Assembly: GCF_008843145.1 (NCBI RefSeq) | Contig: NZ_CP030265.1 | Span: forward strand, 3,960,501 to 4,024,500 | Source of the DNA: Skermanella pratensis | Lineage (GTDB): Bacteria; Pseudomonadota; Alphaproteobacteria; Azospirillales; Azospirillaceae | Direction of reading: 5' to 3' | DNA length: 64,000 bases | Shown: piece after piece, positions 20,452 to 30,370 of the stretch | Layout of the letters: each line of letters starts with the position of its first letter | Position numbering within the stretch: the first letter of the stretch is position 1 | Program-made: the position numbers and the translations under genes | Notes under the pieces: generated by a model | Seen by the model: the letters and a program-made list of their open reading frames with translations, nothing else | Database searches by the model: none | Told to the model about the DNA's origin: nothing

Positions 20452-20629
20452 TGGTCCTGCACAGTGTTTTTGATGACGTTCGGCGGAGCGGAGTGCCGTA
20501 GGTCGGCCTTCGCCCGTCAGGGCGAACGACGACGCCCTGCGTCAACGCTCCGGCCACGCTGTCGGCGTCGGCCTTCGGCCGAGGCCGACCTACGATAAAT
20601 CAATCAAAACCACTGTGCCGAGCCACTAG
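20448..20629. mobile_element. MITE-like element B with about 28-bp terminal inverted repeats
   Basis: A 174-bp non-coding unit (20452-20625) flanked on both sides by CTAG. The ends are imperfect inverted repeats: TGGTCCTGCACAGTGTTTTT on the left and the complement of TGGCTCGGCACAGTGGTTTT on the right, extending about 28 bases. Inside is a second inverted pair, GTAGGTCGGCCT and AGGCCGACCTAC. It has no ORF of interest. CTAG duplication fits IS5-like transposition. The right CTAG contains the TAG stop codon of the isochorismatase-fold gene. Confidence 0.65.
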
Positions 20630-21336
20630 TCCAGCTCACCCGCCAGCACGGCGCCGCGGGACGCCATGGCGTACAAGCCCATATGGTGGGTCTCGGCCTG
20701 GGGATGGGCCGCAGTGTCGGGCAGGCCCAAGTCTCGGGCGACGGCGAGGGGCAGGTCGTAGGTGGCGCATCCGGGCTCGTAGACCACGATGTCCTCCAGA
20801 TCCCCGGCCATGCCGTGGTTACGCGCCGACAGAAGGGTCAGCACGAAATCCATCACGCAGATGTCGGTGCAGATGCCGACCGCCAGCACCGCCTTCAGCC
20901 GGTTCCCCGTGATCCAGTCCAGCAGGCGGTTGCGGCCGTCCGGCTCGATCGCGCCGACGAAACCGTTGATGCAGTCCTTCCGGATCAGCGTGGCACTGGG
21001 AGAATCGGCAAGCCACTCCAGTTCGCCCACCAAGTTCTCCTGGCCGGTGCCGATCTCGCAATGGGGCGGATAGGGCGGCTCGGGCTTGCCGGGGACATGG
21101 GTGTCGAGGAAGGCCAGGGTCGGCCATCCCGCCGCCTCGAACCGGCGCGCCAGCGCGACGGTCTCGGCCACCATCCGGGCGACCTGGGCATTGGGGGCGG
21201 CGGGGGCCAGCGGGCCGCAGCCGACCGTGCAGAACCCGTGGACTTCGTCGACGATGACCAGGCCGGTGGGCTTGGATGCCGGGTCGAACCGGCCGAGCGC
21301 TATGGGAAGGGTCCGGCTGAAGAGGGTGTCCGGCAT
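20626..21336 (-). CDS. Isochorismatase-fold cysteine hydrolase
   Basis: Cysteine hydrolase of the isochorismatase/nicotinamidase superfamily, 236 aa. The triad is visible: Asp30 in LVIVDEVHGF, Lys120 in LIRKDCINGF and Cys160 in GICTDICVMDF. The metal-type His of nicotinamidases (D-x-H) may be the FLDTHVPG segment at 77-84, so nicotinamide deamidation to nicotinate is a fair guess, but no NAD salvage gene is adjacent. The C-terminal third (CATYDLPLAVARDLGLPDTA) is typical of the family. ATG 21336. The stop codon TAG lies within the CTAG target of element B, so insertion of that element appears to touch the very end of the gene without shortening it visibly. Confidence 0.85.
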   Translation of the reverse strand: MPDTLFSRTLPIALGRFDPASKPTGLVIVDEVHGFCTVGCGPLAPAAPNAQVARMVAETVALARRFEAAGWPTLAFLDTHVPGKPEPPYPPHCEIGTGQENLVGELEWLADSPSATLIRKDCINGFVGAIEPDGRNRLLDWITGNRLKAVLAVGICTDICVMDFVLTLLSARNHGMAGDLEDIVVYEPGCATYDLPLAVARDLGLPDTAAHPQAETHHMGLYAMASRGAVLAGELD

Positions 21337-21356
21337 GGCGATGGTCCTTGATCACC

Positions 21357-21435
21357 GTAGGTCCGATAGAGCGAAGCGGCATCCGACAAGGCCGGTGCGT
21401 GGCTGTCGGGTGCCGCTTCGCTCTATCCGACCTGC
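21357..21435. repeat. Long palindromic intergenic unit
   Basis: Inverted arms of about 32 bases (21357-21388 and 21404-21435) around CCGATAGAGCGAAGCGGCA and its complement, with a 15-base loop. It sits just past the 3' end of the phosphomutase gene and before the isochorismatase-fold gene on the same strand. It may be a dispersed REP-type unit; the hairpin could also end or stabilise the upstream mRNA. Confidence 0.7.
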
Positions 21436-21458
21436 AGGATACGGCAAACTTCGGAAGA

Positions 21459-22844
21459 TCAGAAGTCCGCCGGCGCCGAGATGCCGCTGGCGCCGAGTTG
21501 CTCGACCAGCAGGGCCTTCAGGCGCGCCAGCCCCTCGGGGCTGAACGCCTCGCAGCGGGCGACCAGCACGTCCTGGGTGTTGGACGCGCGCAGCAGCCAC
21601 CAGCCGTCCTCGGTGTTGACCCGGACGCCGTCGATGTCGTTGACCTTGGCGCCGCTCGCCGCCAGGCGCGCCTTGACCTCCTTGACCACGGCGAACTTGC
21701 GCTCCTCGTCGGTCTGGAAGCGGACTTCCGGCGTGTTGAACACCTCCGGCAGCACGTCCCGAAGCTCGGCCAGCGTCTTGTCGGACTTGGCGACCAGGGC
21801 CACCAGCCGGATGCCGCAATAGAGCGCGTCGTCGAAGCCGTACCACTTGTCGGCGAAGAAGATATGCCCGCTCATCTCGCCGGCCAGCGGCGAGCCCGTC
21901 TCGGCCATCTTGGCCTTGAGCAGGGAATGGCCGGTCTTCCACATCAGCGGCTTGCCGCCCAGGCGCTCGATCTCGTCGAACAGGGTCTGGCTGGCCTTGA
22001 CGTCGGCGATGATGGTGCCGCCGGGATGGGTCTTCAGCACCTCGGACGCGTAGATCGCGACGAGCTGGTCGCCCCAGACGATCCGGCCGCCGGCATCGAC
22101 CGCGCCGATCCGGTCGCCGTCGCCGTCGAAGGCGATGCCCAGGTCGCACTTGTGCCGGGCCACGGCCTGCTGCAGGTCCACCAGGTTCTCCGGCATGGTC
22201 GGGTCCGGGTGGTGGTTCGGGAAGTTGCCGTCGATGTCCTCGAACAGCAGGACATGCTTGCCCGGCAGCCTGGCCGTCAGCCGCTTCAGGATCTCGCCGG
22301 CGGCGCCGTTGCCGGCGTCCCAGGCGACGGTCAGGTCGCGGGCGCCGTCATAGTCCTTCAGCAGACGCTCGACATAGGCGTCGCGGACGTCGATCTTCTC
22401 CGCCCTGCCCTCGCCCACGGCATAGTCGCCCCTGGCCGCGATCTCGCCCAGCTCCAGGATGGCCTGGCCATAGACCGGAGCCTTGCCCATCATCATCTTG
22501 AAGCCGTTGTAATCAGGCGGATTGTGCGATCCGGTGATCATCACGCCGGCCGAGGCCTCGCGGTCGCGGACCGCGAAATACAGCATCGGGGTCGGCCCCA
22601 GGCCGATCCGCTCGACATGCAGGCCGGTCGAGACCAGCCCTTCGACCAGGGCCGCCTCCAGTTCCACGGAGCTGAGCCGGCCGTCATAGCCGACGCAGAC
22701 CCGATCGCCGCCGCCCCTGACCACCACGGTGCCGAAGCTGCGCCCGATCGCCCGGGCGTCGGCGGCGGTCAGGGTCTTGCCGACGATGCCGCGGATATCG
22801 TACTCGCGCAGGACGGTACCGTGGAACTTGTGGGTTTCAGTCAT
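21459..22844 (-). CDS. Phosphomannomutase/phosphoglucomutase
   Basis: Alpha-D-phosphohexomutase, 461 aa, cytoplasmic, interconverting glucose- or mannose-1-phosphate and the 6-phosphates (AlgC/ManB/PgmG group). The start [20 protein letters not shown] is typical. The phosphoserine loop is [17 protein letters not shown] with Ser106; the metal loop [11 protein letters not shown] and sugar-binding [10 protein letters not shown] follow in the usual order, and the C-terminal loop ([20 protein letters not shown]) matches the phosphate-binding RxSNT pattern. The ATG overlaps the stop of ugd by four bases. With galU and ugd it supplies activated sugars for exopolysaccharide or LPS synthesis. Confidence 0.94.
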   Translation of the reverse strand: MTETHKFHGTVLREYDIRGIVGKTLTAADARAIGRSFGTVVVRGGGDRVCVGYDGRLSSVELEAALVEGLVSTGLHVERIGLGPTPMLYFAVRDREASAGVMITGSHNPPDYNGFKMMMGKAPVYGQAILELGEIAARGDYAVGEGRAEKIDVRDAYVERLLKDYDGARDLTVAWDAGNGAAGEILKRLTARLPGKHVLLFEDIDGNFPNHHPDPTMPENLVDLQQAVARHKCDLGIAFDGDGDRIGAVDAGGRIVWGDQLVAIYASEVLKTHPGGTIIADVKASQTLFDEIERLGGKPLMWKTGHSLLKAKMAETGSPLAGEMSGHIFFADKWYGFDDALYCGIRLVALVAKSDKTLAELRDVLPEVFNTPEVRFQTDEERKFAVVKEVKARLAASGAKVNDIDGVRVNTEDGWWLLRASNTQDVLVARCEAFSPEGLARLKALLVEQLGASGISAPADF

Positions 22845-24196
22845 GACTCGAGAACCTTCTCGCGCAGTTCGCGATTGTTGATCCGGAAACGCGAGGGGCG
22901 CCCGACGCAGGTATAGGCGAACCCGGCCATCTCCATGTCATCCGGATTGTAGACATTGCGGAGGTCTACCATAACCGGAGTTTTCATCAACTCCCGCACG
23001 CGCTTAAGGTCTAGCACGCGGAACTCGTTCCACTCCGTGAGGAGTGCCACGGCCGAAGCCCCCTCCAGGGTCTCGTAAGCGTCGCCGCACCACTGGACGC
23101 CGGGCAGCAGTTTCTCCGCCTCGTGGCGTCCGGCCGGATCGAAGGCCCGGATCACGGCGCCTTTCTCCTGCAGGGCCGGAAGGATGTCCAGCGACGGGCT
23201 GTCGCGCATGTCGTCGGTGTTCGGCTTGAAGGTGACGCCGAGCACCGCGATGGTCTTGCCGTCCACCTCGCCGCCGCAGGCCTCGACGATCCGGTCGGCC
23301 ATGGACCGCTTGCGCTTGGTGTTGATGTCCACCACCGTCTCGACGATCCGAAGCGGCGAGCCGTAATCCTGGGCGGTGCGGACCAGCGCCAGGGTGTCCT
23401 TCGGGAAACACGACCCGCCGTAGCCGGGGCCGGGATGCAGGAACTTCTTGCCGATCCGGCCGTCCAGCCCGATGCCCTTGGCGACGTCGTGGACGTCGGC
23501 CCCGACCTTCTCGCACAGGTCGGCGATCTCGTTGATGAAGGTGATCTTGGTCGCCAGGAAGGTGTTCGCCGCGTACTTGATCAGCTCGGCGGTCTCCAGG
23601 CTGGTCATGACGATGGGCGTCTCGATCAGGTAGAGCGGCCGGTACAGGGCGCGCATCACCGCGCGGGCGCGGTCGCTGTCGGTCCCGATGACGACCCGGT
23701 CCGGGCGCAGGAAATCGCCGATGGCCGAACCTTCCCGCAGGAACTCGGGGTTGGACGCCACTCCGAAATCGACGTCGGGGCGGGTCTTGCGGATGATGCG
23801 CGCGACCTCGCGTCCGGTGCCGACCGGCACGGTCGACTTGGTCACGATCACCGTGTAATCGTTGATGCCGCGGGCGATCTCCTCCGCGGCGGCATAGACG
23901 TAGCTGAGGTCGGCATGGCCGTCGCCCCGGCGGGACGGCGTGCCGACGGCGATGAACACCGCGTCGGCATCGGCGACCGAACCGGCCAGGTCCAGGCTGA
24001 AGGACAGGCGCCCGGCCTTGACGTTCTTCGCGACCAGATCGTCGAGCCCCGGTTCATAGATCGGAATTTCGCCGCGGTTCAGCCGCTCGATCTTGCTGGC
24101 GTCCTTGTCGACGCACACGACGTTGACGCCGAACTCGGAAAAACAGGCGCCCGAAACCAAGCCGACATAGCCGGTTCCGATCATTGCGATACGCAT
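22841..24196 (-). CDS. ugd: UDP-glucose 6-dehydrogenase
   Basis: Oxidises UDP-glucose to UDP-glucuronate with two NAD+, in the cytoplasm; 451 aa, standard length. The N-terminal Rossmann motif [17 protein letters not shown], the segment [11 protein letters not shown], and the catalytic loop [11 protein letters not shown] with Cys263 identify it firmly. The C-terminal UDP-binding domain includes [16 protein letters not shown]. The 3' end overlaps the phosphomutase start (ATGA). galU lies 85 bases upstream on the same strand. The product set (UDP-Glc, UDP-GlcA, hexose-1-P) suggests acidic exopolysaccharide, though no polymerase or glycosyltransferase cluster is next to it. Confidence 0.96.
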   Translation of the reverse strand: MRIAMIGTGYVGLVSGACFSEFGVNVVCVDKDASKIERLNRGEIPIYEPGLDDLVAKNVKAGRLSFSLDLAGSVADADAVFIAVGTPSRRGDGHADLSYVYAAAEEIARGINDYTVIVTKSTVPVGTGREVARIIRKTRPDVDFGVASNPEFLREGSAIGDFLRPDRVVIGTDSDRARAVMRALYRPLYLIETPIVMTSLETAELIKYAANTFLATKITFINEIADLCEKVGADVHDVAKGIGLDGRIGKKFLHPGPGYGGSCFPKDTLALVRTAQDYGSPLRIVETVVDINTKRKRSMADRIVEACGGEVDGKTIAVLGVTFKPNTDDMRDSPSLDILPALQEKGAVIRAFDPAGRHEAEKLLPGVQWCGDAYETLEGASAVALLTEWNEFRVLDLKRVRELMKTPVMVDLRNVYNPDDMEMAGFAYTCVGRPSRFRINNRELREKVLES

Positions 24197-24233
24197 GGGC
24201 CGTGCCCTTTATCTCAATATTTCAATGTAACGG

Positions 24234-24252
24234 CCGGCCGGAAACCGGCCGG
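24234..24252. terminator. Hairpin between galU and ugd
   Basis: A perfect 8-bp stem CCGGCCGG with an AAA loop lies 30 bases past the galU stop and is followed on the minus strand by AT-rich sequence (TTACATTGAAATATTGAG) but no clean U-run. It may attenuate galU transcription into ugd. Confidence 0.35.
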
Positions 24253-24281
24253 ATCAACAGGTCGATCGGTTCGGGATCGGA

Positions 24282-25151
24282 TCACATCAGCTTGGCGATG
24301 GCCTCGCGGACCAGCTGCCCGATGTCGGGACGCTGCAGCGCGAACGCCAGGTTGGCCTCCAGGAAGCCGACGCGGTCGCCGCAATCGTACCGGGTGCCCT
24401 CGAACCGGAGGCCGTGGAACGGCTGGTTCCCGATCAGGCGCGCCATGCTGTCGGTGAGCTGGATTTCGTTGCCGGCGCCCCGCTCCTGGCGGTCCAGGTG
24501 GCCGAAGACCTCCGGCTGGAGGATGTAGCGGCCGATGATCGACAGGGTGGACGGCGCCACATCGGGCTTCGGCTTCTCGACCAGGCCCTTAACCGCGGCC
24601 AGCCGGCCGTCGTCGGACGCCACGTCCAGGATGCCGTAGCGGTTCGTATGCTCGCGCGGCACGTCCACGACGGCGACGATGTTGCCGCCGACGTCGTCAT
24701 AGGCCTCGACCATCTGCTTGAGGCAGGGGGTGCCGGCCAGCACGACGTCGTCGGGGAGCAGGACCGCGAACGGCTCGTCGCCGACCAGCTTGCGCGCGCA
24801 CCAGACCGCATGGCCCAGGCCGAGCGGCTGCTGCTGGCGGGTGTAGAAAAGCTTGCCGGAGCCGATCTCCGTCGATTGGACGGCCTCGAGCGCATCGAGC
24901 TTGCCGCGGGTCTCGAGGACCTTGTTGAGATCGCCATTGATGTCGAAATGGTCTTCGATCGCCGATTTGCCCTGGCTGGTCACGAAGATGATGTCTTCGA
25001 TGCCGGCGGCGCGAGCTTCCTCGACGGCGTGCTGGATCAGCGGCTTGTCGACCAGGGGCAGCATCTCCTTGGGGATGGCCTTGGTCGCGGGCAGGAACCG
25101 GGTGCCCAGTCCGGCAACCGGGAAAACCGCTTTACGCACTGCTTTACGCAT
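24282..25151 (-). CDS. galU: UTP-glucose-1-phosphate uridylyltransferase
   Basis: Makes UDP-glucose from UTP and glucose-1-phosphate; 289 aa, cytoplasmic. The nucleotidyltransferase signature GLGTRFLPATKAIPKEMLP near residue 15 and VDKPLIQHAVEEA, followed by FAVLLPDDVV and VEKPKP, are diagnostic of GalU. The start MRKAVRKAVFPVAG is the ATG at 25151. It precedes ugd (85-base gap with a small hairpin) and follows the J-domain gene (104-base gap that probably carries its own promoter). Its product feeds ugd directly. Confidence 0.95.
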   Translation of the reverse strand: MRKAVRKAVFPVAGLGTRFLPATKAIPKEMLPLVDKPLIQHAVEEARAAGIEDIIFVTSQGKSAIEDHFDINGDLNKVLETRGKLDALEAVQSTEIGSGKLFYTRQQQPLGLGHAVWCARKLVGDEPFAVLLPDDVVLAGTPCLKQMVEAYDDVGGNIVAVVDVPREHTNRYGILDVASDDGRLAAVKGLVEKPKPDVAPSTLSIIGRYILQPEVFGHLDRQERGAGNEIQLTDSMARLIGNQPFHGLRFEGTRYDCGDRVGFLEANLAFALQRPDIGQLVREAIAKLM

Positions 25152-25255
25152 GGGTGTCTCTTTTCGCTACGCGTGGAATGATGGGAAGAACCCGAAGCGG
25201 CACTTTACGACTTGAATTTTCTGCCACAAGCGTGTGCTGCGGCGCAACCCACGCT

Positions 25256-25978
25256 TTACGAGCGTAAGAGCAGATCTTTGGCCTGATTGATCTTGGCCGC
25301 GAGATATGTCGACCCGCCCTGATCGGGGTGCATCTTCAGCATAAGTCTTCTGTGGGCATCCTTTATTTCGCCCGCGCTTGCGCCGGGCTGAAGGCCTAAT
25401 ACCTCATAGGCTTCCGCGCGCGTCATCGCGCCGCCGGTGCTCCGTGAACCCGCGGACCCGCGTTCGTGTTCCCCGGCACCCGAAGCGCCGGCACGCCAGT
25501 CCTCCTCCCGGGTCCTGTCGAGATAGGCTTCGAGGATCGCCGCGGATTGCGAGTCGCCGTCGCGGCATTCCTGGAGCAGGTCCATCAGGTCGGCCAGCCC
25601 GAGGTCGTCCAGCCCCCTGCCCTGGAACCGGCCGCGCAGCACCTCGCCGTTCATCCGGCCGCTGTCATGGTCGAGCCGCATCCGCAGGAACGAGGTTTCG
25701 ATCGTGGAGCTCTGCCCCCCGGAGGGACCGGCCGCGGCCCTCACGCGATTCACCAGGGCGCGCCAGCGCAGCACCATCGGCAGGGCGAAGGCGGCCACCG
25801 CCATCGCGGTGGCGAGACGTCCGGTGATCGCCAGGAAGAAGACCACCACCACCGTGACGCCGATCATGGTGTACTTCACGCCCTTCGCGAGGCTCTTCGG
25901 GTCCGCGCTGACGAAGGCCTGCGCCAGCAGGTAGAAACCCACGAGAAGTGCTATGCCGAGCAGGAACAGCGGGAACAT
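25256..25978 (-). CDS. Membrane-anchored J-domain protein
   Basis: Co-chaperone-like protein, 240 aa, from the ATG at 25978. Two hydrophobic helices lie near residues 2-24 and 38-70, then an acidic cytoplasmic linker, and a C-terminal J domain of about 55 residues ([20 protein letters not shown]) with the HPD motif in LKMHPDQGG, the residues that stimulate DnaK ATPase. The layout (TM segments first, short J domain last) resembles TIM14/Pam18-type and alphaproteobacterial DjlA-related proteins, not classical DnaJ, as no zinc domain is present. The VWA gene lies 14 bases upstream and is probably cotranscribed. The DnaK client is unknown. Confidence 0.88.
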   Translation of the reverse strand: MFPLFLLGIALLVGFYLLAQAFVSADPKSLAKGVKYTMIGVTVVVVFFLAITGRLATAMAVAAFALPMVLRWRALVNRVRAAAGPSGGQSSTIETSFLRMRLDHDSGRMNGEVLRGRFQGRGLDDLGLADLMDLLQECRDGDSQSAAILEAYLDRTREEDWRAGASGAGEHERGSAGSRSTGGAMTRAEAYEVLGLQPGASAGEIKDAHRRLMLKMHPDQGGSTYLAAKINQAKDLLLRS

Positions 25979-25992
25979 CGGGGCTTGCGTCC

Positions 25993-26709
25993 CTACCTGT
26001 TGCCGACCTGGTGGGAGAGCCGGCGCACCACCTCGCCCTTGCTCCGGCTGTAGTCGGCCAGTGCCGGCCGGCCGCCGGCGGCGAAGACCGCGACGGCGCT
26101 CAGCAGTTCCTTCAGCTGCTGGGCGCTGGAGGCGTCGAAGGGGCAATAGGCTCCGCCGCTCAGGCGGGCGATCTGCTCGAAGGCCCGCCGGGCGATCGGT
26201 TCGCCGCCCTCGTGGAACATGAATACCGGAACGCCGAGCAGCCCCAGCTCCCCGGCATGGTGGCAGATCTTGTCGACATCCTCCTCCATGCAGTCGCCGA
26301 CGAACACGACGGCGTCCACCTTCTCGCGCCGGCTCTCCTTCAGGGCATGGTTCAGAACGCGGTCGATCTGGGTCTGGCCGCCCAGGCAGGTGACCGATGT
26401 CATCCGCTTCAGCAGGTCCTTGGCGTTGCCGACCCACGGGCTCGCCTGGCACTGGCGGAACCCGCGATAGAACACGAGCTGTACGTCCAGGCCGCCGAGC
26501 GCCGCCGTCGCCTCGAACATCTCGGCCTGAATCTGGCATGCCTTGTCCCAGGACGGCTGCCGGCTGGCGGTCGCATCCATGGCGAACATCAGGCGTCCGC
26601 GCCGGCCGGTCTGCTTGAGGTTGGGCGTCGCCGCCACCTTACGCAGGAAGGCATCCACGTCGGATTGGGCGGACTTGGTAGTCGGCAGTGTCTTGTCATC
26701 GTCTGCCAT
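25993..26709 (-). CDS. VWA domain protein
   Basis: Cytoplasmic protein of 238 aa, almost entirely one von Willebrand A-like domain. The metal site is degenerate: the first strand reads [12 protein letters not shown], where the MIDAS D-x-S-x-S appears as D-x-T-x-[18 protein letters not shown] supplies the Thr-type ligand and [14 protein letters not shown] the third Asp. There is no signal peptide. ATG 26709. It sits 14 bases before the J-domain gene, so the pair may act together. Proteins of this size are conserved hypothetical in Rhodospirillales. No AAA+ partner of the MoxR type is nearby, so a chelatase role is not indicated. Confidence 0.8.
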   Translation of the reverse strand: MADDDKTLPTTKSAQSDVDAFLRKVAATPNLKQTGRRGRLMFAMDATASRQPSWDKACQIQAEMFEATAALGGLDVQLVFYRGFRQCQASPWVGNAKDLLKRMTSVTCLGGQTQIDRVLNHALKESRREKVDAVVFVGDCMEEDVDKICHHAGELGLLGVPVFMFHEGGEPIARRAFEQIARLSGGAYCPFDASSAQQLKELLSAVAVFAAGGRPALADYSRSKGEVVRRLSHQVGNR

Positions 26710-26838
26710 GGCGGCCCATATCTCCTAATCGATGGGAAACTGAGGGCGTGCGTTCCATAAACTGAGATGGAACCGGATTCGTCCTCTTTCCAGGGCCGAT
26801 TCTTTCGGAGAGGCGGGCGGAGATCCAGGCCGTGACGG

Positions 26839-28893
26839 TCACCCCGCCCGCAGCCAGACCGCCGTGTCGTGGAACACCGCCCCGCCGAGCGGCGGCCCCG
26901 GATCGGCGCCGGTCAGCACGTTGATTCCCCTGCCCTCCACGAAGCAGTCGTTCGGCCAGATCCCCTCGACCACGACGACCCCGGCCTGGAGCCCGTCGAA
27001 CGGCCTGACATGAACCAGCACGCTGCCGCGTCGGTTGCCGATCCGGACCAGCCCGCCGTCGGCCAGCCCCAGCCTGCCGCAGTCCTCCGGGTGGACCAGT
27101 GCGGTCGGCCGCCCCTCGCGCTTCCTGGCGCTCGGCGTCTCGGTGAAGCTGCTGTTCAGGAACTGGCGGGCCGGCGGGGCGACCAGCCGGTAGGGATGCT
27201 CGTCCGTCGCGGCGTCGATCACGTCGAAATGGTCGGGCAGCGGCGGCATGTCGGCATGGTTCGGCCCGACCCTGGACCAGTCCGGCTTGAAGTGGAACCG
27301 CCCGTCCGGCGTGCCGAATCCCTGGAGGAAGTGGCTGTCGGTCTCCGCGATGCAGTCGTGCCAGCGCTTGTCGCGCAGCGTCGCGGCATCGGGCCAGCCG
27401 GACGCCTTCAGGGTGGCGTCGACCAGCTCCCACGCGGTCATGTCGAAACCGGGATGCTCCGCCCCGAGCCGGCGGGCGAGACCGCGGATGACCTCGTGGT
27501 TCTCCCGGCAATCGCCGGGCGGATCGATCTGCCTGGCCCCGACCTGGAGATGCATCTGCCCGCCGGCGGTGTAGAGGTCGTCATGCTCCAGCATCATGGT
27601 CGCCGGCAGGACGATGTCCGCCAGCCGGGCCGTGTCGGTCATGAACTGCTCGTGCACGCAGACGAACAGGTCGTCGCGCAGCAGGCCGGCCCGCACCTTC
27701 CCGCTTTCCGGGGCCACCGTCGCGGGGTTGGTGTTCTGGATCAGCATCGCGTGGACCTGCGGCCCGGCGCCCAGCGCGTCCCGCTCCCCGGCCAGCACCG
27801 GCCCGATCCTGGACATGTCGAGCACGCGGACCCCGGGGTCCAGGCGGTCGCGCCCTTCGATCAGCGTCTTGTCCAGACGGTAGATCGCCGAATTGCTGTA
27901 GAGCGCCCCGCCGCCCTCGTGGGCCCAGGCGCCGGTGACGACCGGCAGGCAGCTTACCGCATGCATCTGGGCGGAGCCGTTGCGGCTGCGCGAGAAGCCG
28001 TAGCCGAGCCGGAGGAAGCTTCGCTTGACGGCGCCGTACAGCCGCGCGAATCCGACGATCGCCTCCTCGTCCAGGCCGGTGATGGAAGCCGCCCAGGCCG
28101 GCGTGCGGGTCGCCAGATGCCGCTCCAGCTCGTCCGGCGCGTCGGCGTAGCGCGCCATGTAGTCCCGGTCGGCGTATCCTTCCTTGAACAGCACGTGCAT
28201 GACCGCGCAGGCGAGCGCGCCGTCGGTGCCGGGGCGCGGCGCCAGGTGCAGGTCGGCGCGCTCGGCCGTCCCGGTGCGGTAGGGATCGACGACGACCAGC
28301 TTGGCGCCGCGCTCCTTCCGGGCGCGCGAGATCCAGCTCATGACGTTGACCTGGGTCGCCACGGGGTTGCCGCCCCAGACCACGATCAGGTCGGACAAGG
28401 CCATCTCGCGCGGGTCGGCGCCGCGCTTGACCCCGTTGCCGGCCAGCCAGCCGGCATCGGCCAGCGCCGTGCAGATCGTCGTCGCCTGGCGCGAATAGCC
28501 CATGACGTTGCGCAGGCGTTCGATGCCGTCGCGCTGAACATGGCCCATGGTGCCGGCGTAGTAATAGGGCCAGACAGCTTCGGGGCCGTGGTCGCGGCCG
28601 ACGCGGGCGAACTGCTCGGCCACGATGTCGAGCGCCGCGTCGAACGGGATCTCCCGCCACTTCCCTTCGCCCTTGGCCCCCACCCGCTGGAGCGGCTTGG
28701 TCAGGCGGTCCGGATGATGGACCCGTTCGGCATAGCGGGAGACCTTGGCGCAGATGACGCCGTCCGTATAGCTGTTGTCCGGGGCGCCGCGCACCCGGCC
28801 GATGCGGTTCGGGGCGATCCGCTCGACTTCCAGCGCGCAGGTGCTGGGGCAATCATGCGGACAGACGGATGGGACGAACGTCGAATCAGGCAC
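26839..28893 (-). CDS. Molybdopterin oxidoreductase family protein
   Basis: Bis-MGD molybdenum enzyme of the DMSO reductase superfamily, 684 aa. An N-terminal [4Fe-4S] site is formed by C11-x3-C15-x3-C19 and C48. The MGD-binding segments VVWGGNPVATQ, MLIQNTNPATV and the C-terminal molydopterin-binding domain (VHPEDCGRLGLADGGLVRIG) follow in the usual order. There is no Tat signal, so it is probably cytoplasmic. The metal ligand position (segment GYSRQATTICTALAD) has no clear selenocysteine; Cys or Ser could serve. It begins with GTG at 28893. No electron-transfer subunit or chaperone is adjacent, so the substrate cannot be inferred; it is unlike the nasA gene in this window. Confidence 0.87.
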   Translation of the reverse strand: MPDSTFVPSVCPHDCPSTCALEVERIAPNRIGRVRGAPDNSYTDGVICAKVSRYAERVHHPDRLTKPLQRVGAKGEGKWREIPFDAALDIVAEQFARVGRDHGPEAVWPYYYAGTMGHVQRDGIERLRNVMGYSRQATTICTALADAGWLAGNGVKRGADPREMALSDLIVVWGGNPVATQVNVMSWISRARKERGAKLVVVDPYRTGTAERADLHLAPRPGTDGALACAVMHVLFKEGYADRDYMARYADAPDELERHLATRTPAWAASITGLDEEAIVGFARLYGAVKRSFLRLGYGFSRSRNGSAQMHAVSCLPVVTGAWAHEGGGALYSNSAIYRLDKTLIEGRDRLDPGVRVLDMSRIGPVLAGERDALGAGPQVHAMLIQNTNPATVAPESGKVRAGLLRDDLFVCVHEQFMTDTARLADIVLPATMMLEHDDLYTAGGQMHLQVGARQIDPPGDCRENHEVIRGLARRLGAEHPGFDMTAWELVDATLKASGWPDAATLRDKRWHDCIAETDSHFLQGFGTPDGRFHFKPDWSRVGPNHADMPPLPDHFDVIDAATDEHPYRLVAPPARQFLNSSFTETPSARKREGRPTALVHPEDCGRLGLADGGLVRIGNRRGSVLVHVRPFDGLQAGVVVVEGIWPNDCFVEGRGINVLTGADPGPPLGGAVFHDTAVWLRAG

Positions 28894-29046
28894 CGGCTGA
28901 ACTTTCGATAGACGCGCCGCGGAGCGGTCTGGGCATGTCGGCGCAGATCAAATCTAGCCACATCCGGAGGTTCCGGCAATCGGCCTTACCTGACGGACCC
29001 TCCGCCGTGCTAACTTCCCGCAGCGAAATTTCAAACCGAGGAGTTC

Positions 29047-30360
29047 ATGTTCGCCTGGGAACTGATCGTGGTCGTTCTGCTGATCTTGCTGAACGGCTTC
29101 TTCGCCATGTCCGAACTGGCCGTGGTATCCGCCCGGCGGGCAAGACTTCAGCAAATGGCCGAGGGAGGCCACCGGGGAGCCCGGGCGGCGATGCGCCTGG
29201 TGGACGATCCGTCCAAGTTCCTGTCCACGGTCCAGGTCGGCATCACCCTGATCGGAATCCTCGCCGGCGCCTATGGCGGCGCCACCCTGGCGGGATACCT
29301 GGCGGTGGAGCTGCGCCGCATCCCGGCGATCCAGCCCTATGCGGACGGCGTCTCGTTCGCCGTGGTGGTCGCTTTCATCACGTACCTGTCGCTGATCATC
29401 GGCGAACTGGTGCCCAAACGCATAGCCCTGGTCAACGCCGAGCGGATCGCCGCCCTGGTTGCCCGGCCCATGGGCTTCGTCGCGATGCTCGGGGCGCCGC
29501 TGGTCTGGCTGCTCGGCGTCTCGACCAACCTGGTTCTCCGCCTGCTTCGCCTCAACCAGGTGAAGCAGGCGGAGGTTACCGAGGAGGAGGTCAAGTCGAT
29601 GATCGCCGAGGGTGCCCGCACCGGCGTGTTCGACCCGGCCGAGCGCGAGATGATCGAGGGCGTGCTGCGGCTGGCCGACCGGAGCGTGCGGACCATCATG
29701 ACGCCGCGCCCCGACGTCCACTGGCTCGACATCGACGACGATCCCGAGACGATCCGGCGGGAGATCGCCGAGAGCGGCCGGTCGCGGTTCCCGGTCAGCC
29801 GCGGCGACCTGGACGAGATCGTCGGCATCGTCAACACCAAGGACCTGCTCGACAAGATCCTGACCGGCCGGCCGCTCGACCTCCAGGCCACCTTGAACAA
29901 GCCCCTGATCATCCACGACGGCACCCAGGTGCTGCGGGTGCTGGAGCTGTTCAAGCAGACCGGCCTGCACATGGCGATCGTGGTCGACGAGTACGGTTCG
30001 GTCGAAGGCATCGCCACCGCCACCGACATCCTGGAAACCATCGCCGGCGAGTTCCCCGAGGCGGGCGAGGACGACGCCGGGGTGGTGCGCCGGGAGGACG
30101 GGACCTGGCTTGTGGACGGCATGCTGCCGATCGACGAGGTCGAGCACCGGCTGGGCCTGCGCGGCCTGCGCGGGGACCGCGATTTCCACACGCTGGCCGG
30201 GTTCGTCATGGCCGAACTGGGGCACGTGCCCAGCGCCGGCGAACATTTCGCCTGGCGCGGCAGCCGGTTCGAGGTGGTCGACATGGACGGCCGCCGGGTC
30301 GACAAGGTGCTGGTCGCGATCCCGCCGGCGGATGAGGAAGACGAGGGTTCGTCGATCTGA
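29047..30360 (+). CDS. CNNM/CBS-domain membrane protein (hemolysin family, TlyC/CorC type)
   Basis: Membrane protein of 437 aa. The N-terminal CNNM (DUF21) domain, residues 1-195, has four hydrophobic segments beginning WELIVVVLLILLNGFFAMSE; a CBS pair follows (MTPRPDVHWLDIDDD and the second near 270-330), then a C-terminal CorC_HlyC domain (FHTLAGFVMAELGHVPSAGE). Members have been linked to magnesium/cobalt efflux or membrane integrity; the hemolysin name is historical. CGAGGAGTTC directly precedes the ATG at 29047. It stands alone, diverging from the molybdopterin oxidoreductase gene. Confidence 0.93.
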   Translation: MFAWELIVVVLLILLNGFFAMSELAVVSARRARLQQMAEGGHRGARAAMRLVDDPSKFLSTVQVGITLIGILAGAYGGATLAGYLAVELRRIPAIQPYADGVSFAVVVAFITYLSLIIGELVPKRIALVNAERIAALVARPMGFVAMLGAPLVWLLGVSTNLVLRLLRLNQVKQAEVTEEEVKSMIAEGARTGVFDPAEREMIEGVLRLADRSVRTIMTPRPDVHWLDIDDDPETIRREIAESGRSRFPVSRGDLDEIVGIVNTKDLLDKILTGRPLDLQATLNKPLIIHDGTQVLRVLELFKQTGLHMAIVVDEYGSVEGIATATDILETIAGEFPEAGEDDAGVVRREDGTWLVDGMLPIDEVEHRLGLRGLRGDRDFHTLAGFVMAELGHVPSAGEHFAWRGSRFEVVDMDGRRVDKVLVAIPPADEEDEGSSI

Positions 30361-30370
30361 CCGCTTCGGA

